Assembly (NCBI GenBank): GCA_038373865.1
Contig: JAXGGA010006514.1
Coordinates: 1-64,000, forward strand
Source of the DNA: Uloborus plumipes
Taxonomy: Eukaryota > Arthropoda > Arachnida > Araneae > Uloboridae
Length of the DNA: 64,000 nucleotides
Direction of reading: 5' to 3'
The notes beneath the pieces were generated by a model. That model was not told where the DNA came from and did no database searches. It saw only the letters and a list, made by a program, of their open reading frames with translations. The translations under genes and the position numbers were made by a program. This document shows, in pieces, positions 33,610 to 44,219 of this stretch. Within the stretch, counting starts at the first letter, position 1; each line of letters begins with the position of its first letter.

Positions 33610-34451
33610 TAAAATAAATTTAACAATTTTGAATACATTATTCGGAAGAAAATCCATAATTTTTTTAAGAATTAAAGTAAATCTCTGCTCACACTTGCTT
33701 GAAAAACATGTGTCGTGCTGGTGCCTGCCTTGTTTCTTTTCTGGACCTCCCCCTCTCTCAGAACATTTCTCCTGCCCCTTCCTAACCCTGGAACTGCATC
33801 AACAGCACAAAGTACGGTGGCTGTCTCCTCTGCGTACTAGTGGGAATTCTCAAAAAGAGCTCTTTTTGGAAAACAATGAATTGACTTATCCATAAGCAGC
33901 AGAATTCTCAGAAATTTTCAATGTAAGAGAACAAAGAAAGAATCTGGTTTCCAGACAAATTTGTCCTATAAGTTTTTTCAACTGTAATTAAACAGAAAAA
34001 ACTTGATTTTTTGTAAGTATATTTGTTTTTCCAGGCAAATAAATGCTGTGGCTTACTTTCACATTTCAGACAATTGGCAACCTTTAACGTAATATAAAAG
34101 AACACATACTAAATAAAACAAACTGAATTTTTCATTGAACACACATTTTGACATCAATTGTATGCAGTTGGAAAATAATACATTTCACTATAGCAAAACT
34201 AAATGGTTCAATTCAGTCATATGAGGCTGGTGCAGCAAAAAAGTGGAGGGTTAAAAGAAATGTAAATGTGTGCGGGGGAGGTTAGGGTGCAGCACCTCTG
34301 AAACTTTTTTTTTTGTACAGAATTTAACATCACTTATTAAATGACATACAAAAAAAAAAGTGTGGAGTATGGTCTCAAAAGTCAAGATGGTTGGCTACCG
34401 TAGACATCCCTCTTCCTTTTCAGAGTCCATTCTTAATAAATACCCTAATAA
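33610..34451. other. No gene recognised
   Basis: AT-rich, with a T run near 34307 and short chance ORFs. The plus ORF running into 33895 begins in LINE 3' UTR and has no family features. Confidence 0.5.
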
Positions 34452-35017
34452 TAACAAGTTTAAAAAACTATAACCCGACTACAAAAAAAAAAAAAAAAAA
34501 AAAAACACTGAAAGGTAAGAAACAAGGTAGGTGCTATTTAATATCATCGTCTTATTAAATAAAACAATACTTTTGATACCTTAGCTATACCTGTTTATTT
34601 AGTTCTACGACTTGAACCCTCTGCAAGTTCCACATTAACAACATAATTCAATTAAAATGCTGTAGTTCAACGCTGCGTTGTCAACTACAGAAAGCAAGCA
34701 TTTAAACTTGATACACAAGCAAACATATTAGTTTGATCTATATATATACAAGATTAGTAAATTAGGTTATAATGTTATTCCATCAAATTGCTTTTCTGTA
34801 GTTGACAACGCACAACTACAGCATTTGAATTGAATTATGTTGTTAATGTGGAACTTGCAGAGGGTTCAAGTCGTAGAACTAAATAAACAGGTATAGCTAA
34901 GATATCAAACGTCTTGTTTTATGTAATAAGACGATGATATTAAATAGCACATACCTTGTCTCTTATCTTTCAGTGCTTTTTTTTTTGTAGTCGGGTTATA
35001 GTTTTTTAAACTTGTTA
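34452..35017. mobile_element. 566-bp foldback element
   Basis: Two arms of about 235 bp are inverted: AACAAGTTTAAAAAACTATA at the left against TATAGTTTTTTAAACTTGTT at the right, and CTGTAGTTGACAACGC against GCGTTGTCAACTACAG near the inner ends. The loop is about 105 bp. Poly-A/T runs interrupt both arms. TGTAGTCGGGTTA is repeated again at about 35044, just outside. Confidence 0.85.
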
Positions 35018-37260
35018 CTATTTCCGACTTTTTAGAGCTTTTTTGTAGTCGGGTTACAGGTTTTTAAAACTTTTTTATTTTACTCCACTGTATATTAGCA
35101 AATGAATATACATTACAAAATTAAATGAACATAACAAATAATTTCATGCTAAAATTTTGGTCAGCCTTAAACTGGAAATTCATTGCTGATTGGGACTTTT
35201 ATTTGAACTAAAACACTTAGATACGAAAATAATCGGCACGATAAAAATCGGTGCTTGTCTAGGAATAATCGATCTTTCCTCTTGTTAAATTCTAGTAAAA
35301 AGTAGCCTTAGACTATGACACTTGAAAACAAATCGATTGGCACCTCATTCATCAAAATCGAATGAATAGTGTAGGAGCTATGGTGGAACATCCTTAACCA
35401 CAAACATAGCCAGACTGCTTGGATTTAAACTCTACATCTTTCGCAAAAAGGTATTTATTTTCTTCATAACCCTTGAGGCTTTGCCGTAGTCGGGTAAAAA
35501 AGCTCCTTTCTTGGAATTTTTAGCTCTTATTTTGATGAAATAAATCAATCAACTGAGTAAAAAATGAATTTTCATCCTATCATTGATTTTTAACTCTGAA
35601 AAGGGGGGGGGGCAAGAACCCTTTATTTTTGGAAATGAGAGGGCAGTTGCCCCCCTGTACGAGTCGCCTATGACTTCAAATTCTCTAAAAATCTAGATGT
35701 TGACAACATTGCAGTTTTTACTCACCAGACATTCCTTATCAAAATGAATAAGTCATAAAATAAGTTTTTCAACTAAAATACAATTCAAGCAGCAAAGAAA
35801 TTTAAATCATACGTTCATTGAAAAATAAAGTTATATTTCTAAAAAATAAGAGAACTGAAAAACATAGTAGGAATTTAATAAACAATAATAAATAAATAAA
35901 TAAACCAATGCTGAAAATTACTTTCGTACAAAAAAAAAAAAAGAGATTGATACCAAAAAGCGATTGATTACATTGCTATGAAACTGCAAAATATTCTAAT
36001 TTATATTTTTAGACACAATTTGGTTTGTCGAGCCCTGAGTAAAAGACGCTCTCCAAGTCGAAGACATCAAGTCATGTAAAAGTGATTAACATACAATTTG
36101 CGCTGAAGCAGTTAGTAAAATAGCTATGCACTTTTCACAAAAATTCCCAAATGCAATGAACACCTACACTATGTTCACCAAAAAGATAGACTAGGTAAAC
36201 AAACTGGTTGCCAAAAGGTTTGCTACAATGCCACTTTTAGGAATTTTCGCTACAATAATAAAAAGGTTAACCAATAGGATTCACATTTGCAGACAGATTG
36301 GCACCAATTTGAACTTGTCTCAACCAAACAGAAGATTCAGGTTGCCAAATAGAGCAAGTCTTTGTTTATATCCAGTCTATCTTTCCTGTGAATAAAATAT
36401 AAGTTACCATACTGCGTCTAATCAATATCAAAAGTATGCATACCTTATTTAAAATTGAAGAAATAAAGAAATTTGTTGCAGCGGAAGATACTAGTGATTC
36501 AGAAAATGATTGAAAAACTTTTGATTTTTGCTCCGTAAACTCGACTGAAATTTGCTCAAACAAAACATCAACAAACATGACAAAAATAACTGAAAATTTT
36601 ATTTTTTTTGTAAAATGGTCAGCAACATCTGGGCAAAGTCAAAGCACATAAAAGAAGGGTTTAAATTAAAAAAAAAAAGAGTTCTTTAAATTTTTTATGG
36701 TCAAAATGGCCATTCCATTCTGGCCTAGCCATTCTAATGTTAAAATAACACACAAAAAAGAAAAAAAAAACAAAACAAGTTATATGCAGTGCTCTCAGTC
36801 TGCAGAGCCGAACAGAACAAATAAAAGTGTCACTACAAACCTAATATGATTACAAATGTCAAATAATATAAATAAAATGCATCGGTTCATAGAATTTGAA
36901 ATCATTTTTATACCAGTAAATTTGCAATAAACGAGCGATAGTGACTGCAGTAAGCAAAAGTGAAGCATTTCTTTGGAAATTTTGCTGACAATAATAAAAA
37001 AGCTTCTGATCATATTACTCATAAACAAGAAATTTTATACTTTCAAGTCCTATGAAAGTAAAAAAAAAAAAAAAGACTTAATTTCTTCTTTAAGCCTGAA
37101 GAATGAAGTAACACATTGAAGACACTTGTGGTTCAAAAACACATCAATGGGTATAGAAAAATTTCAGATTTGTTATTCTTTAAACATGAGATAGTGAGAA
37201 TTTATGATTTAAATTTTGTGTTCAGTGAGTTTAAAACGCAATTCTACCACTTTTCATAAA
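35018..37260. other. No gene recognised; a possible 3' flank of the minus-strand gene
   Basis: AT-rich. The solitary end GTACGAGTCGCCTATG is at 35656-35672, and TAGTCGGGT copies are at 35044 and 35485. The minus-strand gene ending at 37261 would have its 3' UTR here; the nearest minus-strand AATAAA I noted is at about 36598. ORFs at 36366-36578 and 36795-37028 show no domain. Confidence 0.45.
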
Positions 37261-38160
37261 TTATTGTGAATTTTTGTTTGTTTCATGGCTTACGTGAGAC
37301 ATTCGTATGGGTTTTACACTACAAATGTTCCCACTCGGTTTGCTCGACAGCTTATCGCGAGCCTGGGACTGGTCCCCTTCTTGGCCACAGTCATTAGAAA
37401 GCAGCAAGTCCCAGTCATTCACCTCGGAGAACAATTCGAACAAATCGTCGTCTTTCTCCATGCTGTCATCAAATTGATTTTCTATTTTGATTGGACGTTC
37501 TTCAAAATGGGATTCGGATTCCTTACATTTGCTGGGCAGGTCTCCTGCGCCGTCCGTAGCCTGATGGCTGTCGCCTTGCACCGGATTCACGCACGCAATC
37601 CTGGGCTCAGAGATTTGGGGACTGAATTCTGTGGAGTAAGTTTCGACCTTCAACGTGACATTGTAGTTGGAATCGTCATATTCGACAGTCAAGGTGTCAG
37701 GAATTTCGATGTTGTCGAAAAGCTGCATGTAGACTCTCCTTTCGCCGCTCAAGATGTGACAATACGCAGAATCCTCGGATACAGTGGAATGGATGACCTT
37801 CGACTTGAAGATACCGAAGGGGCTCAGCATGGCCAATACGAGATCATCCGGCACCATAGGATCCACATTCAACACCAAAATGTGTGCAGCAGGGGGTGTT
37901 GCAAATTCCACTTTCGCATGTTGTCCTCTAAGCACGATCCCAGCGCCGATTACGTAGTCGACGTATCTTTTTTCATTCAAAAATAATTTGATTTTGTCAC
38001 CAGTTTTCACTATACTGTGGATATGCCTGGAGCCGATAGCAGATCCAACTGCTTTCACATAATCAATCAGATGTGGACAGTCTGGCACTTCTTGCAGCAA
38101 TACTGCGTGTTCGTTCGTAACAGTTTGATTACTGACAAAAGTTGACATATTGGTTGACAC
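37261..38160 (-). CDS. Single-exon protein with RRM-like, retrotransposon-ORF1-like N-terminal half
   Basis: An uninterrupted 299-codon frame, visibly richer in G and C than its surroundings, suggests selected coding. I do not recognise a named gene. Residues about 15-130 have an alternating strand/helix pattern, with GDKIKLFLNEKRYVDYVI, then HAKVEFATPPAAHILVLNVD and PDDLVLAMLSPFGIFKS. This layout resembles the RRM-like part of Tx1/jockey-type LINE ORF1 proteins and ZCCHC3-like proteins. No CCHC knuckles follow, unlike those families. The C-terminal half is low-complexity and acidic (DDSMEKDDDLFELFSEVNDW at about 230-250). No RT frame, TIR or tandem-repeat tail is attached, so it may be a domesticated ORF1 or an old retrogene. 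The start is the first ATG; a second Met is at residue 5. Overlapping plus-strand ORFs are shadows. RNA binding is inference. Confidence 0.6.
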   Translation of the reverse strand: MSTNMSTFVSNQTVTNEHAVLLQEVPDCPHLIDYVKAVGSAIGSRHIHSIVKTGDKIKLFLNEKRYVDYVIGAGIVLRGQHAKVEFATPPAAHILVLNVDPMVPDDLVLAMLSPFGIFKSKVIHSTVSEDSAYCHILSGERRVYMQLFDNIEIPDTLTVEYDDSNYNVTLKVETYSTEFSPQISEPRIACVNPVQGDSHQATDGAGDLPSKCKESESHFEERPIKIENQFDDSMEKDDDLFELFSEVNDWDLLLSNDCGQEGDQSQARDKLSSKPSGNICSVKPIRMSHVSHETNKNSQ

Positions 38161-39276
38161 ACTTTGAAACGAAGGATTTGGTCAACTTATATTAAATACT
38201 CGTGCATACTGTTAACAGCGACAAAAATAAGCGTAATTGCATCATTGGAGAACAAAATGATGTTGCACAAGCATTATTTAGAGTTTTATGTAAAAAATGC
38301 AGACTAACTACGACAAGAGAGGTGGAAATTATTTTAAAAATACGCTGCGTGCTACGCTGCAAACGCAATTTGTGGAAATAAACAGTTTAAATTCACTTCA
38401 AATCAACAACGAACTGAGCGTAGAGGATAAAGGAAAGAAGAGACGGAGCCAGGCCGTAAGCAAAGTGAAACTCCAGCAATACGATCGCAATGAACTAATT
38501 AGCACTCTTCACGTGACGTCACAGCGGTTATGGACTTTTGGGGAATAATCCTGGAATTTCGGAGAATATTGGTAATTTTGAATGGTAAACAAACATAGTA
38601 ATTATTCATAGTTCTTGTACCTAACACTATATGAGTAAAAAATAAAGACTTCGTTATAATTTGAGCTAAAAATACAACTTTCAAAACAGTACTGTAACTG
38701 TAATACAAGGGTCACTATCTTTGGAGTTCTTAAAAAAATGATGTTGTAATAAACATTTTAAGTTTAAAAAATCCACTCAGACTGTTGCAACAAAGTGTTT
38801 GACATGATGTTTTAAAAAATTTTTCCATTTCATATTGATGTGTTGTGTTATGAAAAGTTTTAACTTAGAAATGTTTTAGCTCCACATCACCCCCATTGAA
38901 AATTCTTTTTTCTGTCTAAATTTTTTTCGTACGACCTCCGGTGCATCTGCGCACGCGCCAAATCTCTTCGGACTTTGTCGAAATAGGGGGGAAAAGCAAC
39001 GAGGAAGTAGTCAGCGAACAAAAGCTGAAGTCATCGGGTAGTGCGCCTCCAAAACCTAACTCCCCTTTTTCACATGGAAGCGTCCGTGGCTGCCAGGCGC
39101 ACAAAACGCAAACAGACAGCACATGCTTTTTTTACTTCCTTTTACGTAGTAAAGAAAGTATTGTGATCACAAAAAACATTTCACTCAAATTTCGGTCTAA
39201 ATTTTGCTCACCTCCGAATGAATATTGAGTAGTTTTTTCGACGTGTCACCAGCACGTGAATATGTACCTACCAATA
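38161..39276. other. Upstream region of the minus-strand gene; no further gene recognised
   Basis: It contains CACGTGACGTCACAG at about 38511-38525, joining an E-box-like CACGTG and a CRE-like TGACGTCA about 350 bp upstream of the minus-strand start codon. That is a possible promoter element, but the same TGACGTCA core occurs in several repeats here. A short plus-strand ORF at 38297-38548 has no recognised domain. GC-rich DNA near 38940-39080 holds two overlapping opposite ORFs with no signature. Confidence 0.35.
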
Positions 39277-39933
39277 TACAGGGTGTCCACTCCTATCGTG
39301 GACCAATAGCTAATTTCTAAACCGTTAGAGATAAGCATATAGTTCATTTAGGAAAAAATCTCCAAATTACGAAAGGAATTTTGGGTCCATTCAATGTTTT
39401 TCAAAAAATCAAATTTTGAAAGAGTTACGAAATTTAAATTTTTATACAGCCCCACAGTCCTATCAATCATATTTAGTAAAACATTCTTGACATTGTAACG
39501 ATAAAAACTAAAAAAAAATCACTCTTCTACGATAAAAATTGACCGAGTTATGCCGTTTTGAAAAATCAAGATTTTGCATTATTTCATGACGTCATCGAGA
39601 GATCGCTTAAGGGACCGTATGCGAAATCCTTCAAAATCTTGATTTTTCAAAACGTCATAACTCGGTCAATTTTTGTCGTAGAAGAGTGATTTTTTTTTTT
39701 AGTTTTAAACGTTACAGTGTCAAGAATGTTTTACTAAATATGATTGATAGGACTGGGGGGCTGTATAAAAATTTAAATTTCGTAACTCTTTCAAAATTTG
39801 ATTTTTTGAAAAACATTGAATAGACCCAAAATTCCTTTCGTAATTTGGAGATTTTTTCCTAAATGAACTATATGCTTATCTCTAACGGTTTAGAAATTAG
39901 CTATTGGTCCACGATAGGAGTGGACACCCTGTA
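39277..39933. mobile_element. 657-bp almost perfect palindrome, TACAGGGTGTCCAC ends, TA target
   Basis: The element begins TACAGGGTGTCCACTCCTAT and ends with its inverse. TA lies on both sides (39275-39276 and 39934-39935). Arms of about 310 bp differ at only a few sites; the centre near 39600 has TTCATGACGTCATCGAGAGA. It is a hairpin MITE with no coding capacity. Confidence 0.9.
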
Positions 39934-40061
39934 TAAACAGCAGAAAAACCTTTTCGACCATCCTCGAGTTAATTACGAAGAGTTTTCTCGTGACGTTGTA
40001 TGTACGTATGTGTGTGCTTAGGAATGAATGTCGCATAACTCAAGAACTGTATGCCATAGAA

Positions 40062-41472
40062 CAGCGTTTCTTAAACTGTGTTCCGCGGAGCCCCAGGGTT
40101 CCATGAAGATCACGAAAGGGTTCCGCGAAACTTTTCCTCCCTTCCTTTCACAATATTTGAATTAAGTTCTCAAAAGTTCCAGCAAAGAAAATTAAAATCA
40201 AAACTTAAAATTTGAAGCAACAACCCTGTCTTCTGTTCACTAGCCCAGTGGTGGCCAACCCGCGGCACGCGTGCCACAATGTGGCACGCGAAGAATTCTG
40301 GAAAAAATTCCAAAATTGAGGGGAAAATGTCAACCTCAAAAATATTGATAAAAAATAAAACCCCGTGAACTAATAAATATAATGATATTACGACAATTAA
40401 GTATCAGGAGGCTAACTCACAAATTGTCTTAACTACAATATTGCAAAGTACTTAGCAGCGTTAGCTTCGGACATACAACGAAAGCTGTGACGCTACAGAC
40501 ACTGCTTTGTAAAGCATATTTGTGCTTGACACGAATGAAACTTTCGATGTTGCAGAATGGATTCTTGATCTGCAATAGTTTCAGCTACGGGTGATGAAAT
40601 TTTTAAAAAGTTAACTCTGCAAGTAAAATTAAGAAACCAGATTGGACAAAATTCGGTACAACAATTCGGCAAACAAATTTCAGTTCAATCATAAATTTTC
40701 TTTAAAAAATAAGAAACAGATGGGCTGTCCCTGATCGGAGAGATTTAAAGTTATATCTAACAATTCTAAAGCCAAATACTAAAAATTTGCTGTCGATAAA
40801 CCTAATCCACCCCTTTCATTAAAAAGTCTTCTTTTTTTCCGTGTATACTTATTCTATGTAAGAAGATGTGTACCTGGTTTAAGATTTATGAATAAAAATG
40901 TTACGTTTTTCTCTTCATCTGTTTTCTTTTAATTTTAACACTAATTTTTCTCTGCAGTCAAACTGGATTTTTAGAAAGTTTCTAAGCATTTAAGGAGTTT
41001 TTGATTGTTTAAAAAATAAATATTTAAAGAGCTCTGATACTGTTGGGTGAATTTCTGATTAATCTTGTTATATTTACATATATTTTGCTGTTATCTGGTT
41101 GTTTTGGAACATCTATAATGGAACTTAACCATTTAATTTGCAGCATAAGGGCCGAATTCAAGTGAAACACCATTGCAATCGCTTCGAGGCGATCGCAATA
41201 GACCAAAATTGCAATCGCTACTGGAAGTCGAATTACGAAAGAATCGCATCTCGTAGTGATTGCAACATTTCACTTGAATCCAAATTTGGGAATTTGCGAT
41301 TGCATTGGTGAGTTGTGATCGTCCGTGTTTCACTTGAATTCCGTACTAAGAATGCTTCAGTTCTATTATTCCAGTGCCTGACTAGTTTTGGAACGACATT
41401 TAGGAAGGGGGTCCACGAGAAACTGGAAAACTCGGCAATAGGTCCACTACCAAAAAAGTTTGGGAACCCCTG
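40062..41472. mobile_element. Non-autonomous hAT (Charlie-like TIR), 1411 bp
   Basis: The left end CAGCGTTTCTTAAACTGTG and right end AAAAAGTTTGGGAACCCCTG are imperfect inverses of the CAGNGTTNCCNAAACT type. CCATAGAA (40054-40061) and CCGTAGAA (41473-41480) form an 8-bp duplication with one mismatch. It contains an internal lone hAT end CAGTGGTGGCCAACC (about 40248) and a PIF-like MITE at 41149-41346. No transposase frame was recognised. Confidence 0.86.
41149..41346. mobile_element. PIF/Harbinger-like MITE, 198 bp
   Basis: The ends CCGAATTCAAGTGAAACACC and GTGTTTCACTTGAATTCCG are inverted, and TAA is duplicated at 41146-41148 and 41347-41349. Same family as 24276-24579. Several GCGATTGCAAT-type blocks in both orientations fill the interior, including AATCGCTTCGAGGCGAT. 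Confidence 0.85.
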
Positions 41473-41830
41473 CCGTAGAAGCTTCTAGTTTGGTGTGTAG
41501 GCTCTGAAGGGGGGGGGGGGGTCTAGTTGTGCACCTTTTTTGGTTGCATTTGAATGTTCCCAAGGGGGTCTTTTACCCCTTTTTTGGGGTAAATCAATGT
41601 TACTTCAAATGAAGATTGAGTGATATGATTTGGCGCAACGACTTGGCAATGTATTGCCAAGCTTTTGGTCGCCAAGTGTTTATCGCCAACTTGGTGACAA
41701 ATTTGGCGAAAATGTTTTGTTTTTTTTTTCTAAATTTAGATTCAATTTGGCGCTTTTGCGAAAAATTCACTGAATCATGTTAAAATCGGCGATATTTAGA
41801 AAATGAATCATTGTAAAATATTATTTTGCA

Positions 41831-42925
41831 TTGATTTGTGACAAACTGGGGGTGTAAATGTTTGAATTGTTATCTTTTGCTCACTCTAAGGCACTATTTT
41901 AACACTCAAGGCATTACGGAATTTTAAAAGTTAAATGGAGTAGTATGGCGTTCACACCATATTTTTTATATATGTTTTCAAGATTCACCAGGTTCGATGT
42001 CTCGCATGCATTTGTGTGAAAACATTTTTAATGATACAAAATATTTCGGTACTTTTTTCAATTAAATGTTTATAAATGTTCCGAGTTTCTTAAGTTTTTT
42101 GTGGAAAGATCTTTTTAACGTGATTGGTGTATGTAAGTTATGATCATAGAAACTTAACTACCGTGTCAACCCTTTTTTCCCGCTTAAACAAATTCACACC
42201 CTTTACGTGTTCTGCACAAAATTTCTTAACTTTCTGGGCCTTCTGATTTAAATGCCTATTTTTGTCTTGTAGAATAAGAATTTATGTCGATATTTGGCTC
42301 AAAATATCATCCAAACGAATTTTTTTCATTTTCACAAAAAGTTACAAATTGTTGAAGTACGACGTCTTCTAAGCTATTCGTCCTACAGAACGCAACTTGA
42401 GCTTAAACTGTTGCGAATTTAGTGTTCTTCAAAATGGGTATGCACACGTATCATCAAAAGTTGCATAGTTTAGGAGTAATAGGAGAAAATCTGAAAAATG
42501 TCAGGATAAGACCATCATACAAGAACCATCATAAGCCAACAAGAACCATCATAAAAATTGCAATTAAATGAGTGAAATTGACATGTAAAGTCTTTTTTTA
42601 ATTTTTAAAACAATATTTGAATATAGTGTTACACTTTTAATACTATTCTATGCGTTTTTTTTACACTGCCCTCCTATTCTTATTAGGAAACGAGTTTGCT
42701 CATTTCTCAAAAAAATTAAAAATTTTAAATATTTGGTTTTTCGCGATTGTAAATGAAATATTGAACCTTCAGACTTCTTTTTGGGCTTGAATGAAAGCTG
42801 ATTTAATATACTGTAATTACATGTCCATCTTTTGTCTTCGCGATTTTAATGTCTAATTTGACTGGACTAACTATCTAAAAACATATTTTGCGAAGACAAA
42901 TAAAAACGTTTTGCTTCTTTTGTAG
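41831..42925. other. Probable intron of the plus-strand gene; no exon recognised
   Basis: AT-rich, with a pyrimidine-rich stretch ending in TTGCTTCTTTTGTAG, a good splice acceptor, at 42925. I found no convincing upstream exon. Confidence 0.45.
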
Positions 42926-43204
42926 GCCACACCATCCATTCAGATGAGGACTTTATGCAAGCGGAAGAGAGTTACCAAAAATCAGCGAGGATTCAGTGGG
43001 CCAGATCCAGCAGGCGAAAGCCACTGGCAGACGAGAAACCAACCACACACATGACCACACCCAGGCCGGAAACTACTACCCGGAGCTGGGATGGTATTTT
43101 GTTGCATACGTGGTTTCCGTGGCTGCAGGGATCCCTCAATGAATCGGAGCACCCCAAATTTTTCATTAAATTTGAAGAAACATCACAGCTTCCCACATTT
43201 GGAG
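42926..43204 (+). CDS. Penultimate coding exon of an unidentified surface-anchored protein
   Basis: A 279-nt open segment lies between acceptor TTTTGTAG and donor GGAG/GTAAGT, both strong. It starts with two nucleotides completing a codon and ends with one, so both introns are phase 1. The peptide includes HTIHSDEDFMQAEESYQ, a Thr/Pro-rich stretch KPTTHMTTPRPETTTRSWDG, and HTWFPWLQGSLNESEHP with an N-glycosylation sequon (NES). Joining to the exon at 43820 restores an uninterrupted frame. I do not recognise the family. Thr/Pro-rich spacers and sequons suggest an extracellular, membrane-proximal stalk. Upstream exons must lie elsewhere in the window or outside it. Confidence 0.7.
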
Positions 43205-43819
43205 GTAAGTAACCAAGGACGGATACAAGGGACTCTTCTCCTGCAGTTTTTTGATTTTGAAGTTCAAAAAAGGCAATTTTATTAATCTTTGATCATATTA
43301 AGGGAAAGGGTGGGGATTCGGGTCTCTGATAAAAAATAATCGCCACTCCCATGGAACATTTCTGGATCCGCCCTAGTACACTTACATCCACAATTCTTTT
43401 CTTCTGCGTTATGGCTCTTTTCGAGCAATAAAGATTGCTTATTGAGTTCCCTTTATCGTTGCTTCATTTTGTGAGTGATATGTAGTGAATCACCTGATCC
43501 ATTACAATTGTCATGCCCTTGACTTTTACTTAGAAAAGGGGGACCTGTTCCTGTTATTGTTTTAGATCAAAAAAATAATTTGCCTTAATTTACACACAGT
43601 TCTCAAGCATCTCAATAGAACGGCTCATTGTCTTGACTGCAGTTATGAATGTAAGTGTAAAGGCACGTAACAAGTAAAAATAAGTGAATAAAAGTTGTCT
43701 CAAAAAATTCCCCCCAACGAGTGATATTTATGTTATAAATCAAGCTATTTAAATTTCTTTGTTAATTACCTCAAAAATCAATATGAATTACATTCAATAT
43801 TTTGGTTTTTCTTTTTTAG
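43205..43819 (+). other. Phase-1 intron, 615 bp
   Basis: Donor GTAAGTAACC and acceptor TTTTTCTTTTTTAG bound it. It contains CTGGATCCGCCCTAG near 43362-43376 and GGACGGATACAAGGG near 43217, a degenerate inverted pair resembling hAT ends, so an old MITE may make up its first part. No target duplication could be confirmed. Confidence 0.65.
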
Positions 43820-43998
43820 TGGGAACTTGGCATGAAATAACACTGTCTAAAAAAAGAGGAGCAGAAAATGACACAATGGGAGGAGCCCATGCTTTGTATG
43901 TAACAATTTCCAAAGGTAACAGGTTTGCCAAATCAGCAGCAGCAATTATTTTTGCGAGCATTGTGTATATAGCGGCAACAGTTTACATCATGCTTTGA
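43820..43998 (+). CDS. Terminal coding exon with a C-terminal hydrophobic anchor
   Basis: The exon follows a 14-nt pyrimidine tract and AG. In the frame set by the previous exon it encodes VGTWHEITLSKKRGAENDT, then GGAHALYVTISKGNR, and ends with a hydrophobic tail of about 23 residues starting FAKSAAAIIFASIVYIA, with stop TGA at 43996-43998. A hydrophobic run at the extreme C-terminus, preceded by small residues (KSAAA), fits a GPI-anchor signal; a tail-anchored transmembrane segment is the alternative. A sequon NDT is present. A polyadenylation signal lies about 95 nt downstream, which supports this being the gene's last exon. Confidence 0.72.
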
Positions 43999-44093
43999 GA
44001 TTCAAAGTGCATCACATAGTCATTCATATATTTCACTCTTTCTCAGAGCATAACAGTTTGAATCTAACACAGTTTGTAAAATATAATGTTTCA

Positions 44094-44099
44094 AATAAA
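44094..44099 (+). terminator. Polyadenylation signal AATAAA of the two-exon gene
   Basis: AATAAA lies 95 nt after the TGA stop in otherwise AT-rich 3' UTR-like sequence. The spacing is ordinary for an arthropod mRNA. The hexamer is also common by chance here. Confidence 0.55.
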
Positions 44100-44219
44100 A
44101 TTCATCTTAAACAAAAATTTGAAGTATTTCTTTCATTTGAAATGTGTTCAATAGTTTCAGTTTGATTTTAAGGATCAATTATAAATAAATTTAAAAAAAA
44201 ATAAGCATTTTATTTTATA

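Larger units (their letters stand above)
39990..41830. repeat. Interspersed repeat copy 2, split by a hAT element
   Basis: The copy is made of 39990-40061 (GTATGTACGTATGTGTGTGC, TGTCGCATAACTCAAGAAC) and 41481-41830 (GTCTAGTTGTGCACC, TTTGGGGTAAATCAATGTTA, TTGGCGCAACGACTTGGCAA). It is homologous to copy 1 around 5380-5418 and 8693-9075, and each copy is broken by a different hAT insertion. A G run lies at about 41511-41521. Confidence 0.72.

Noticed and set aside
37285..37986. Plus-strand ORF of 233 codons opposite the ORF1-like gene
   Set aside because: It lies wholly antisense to a better frame, with no ATG-context, domain or composition support; it is a shadow of the minus-strand coding sequence.
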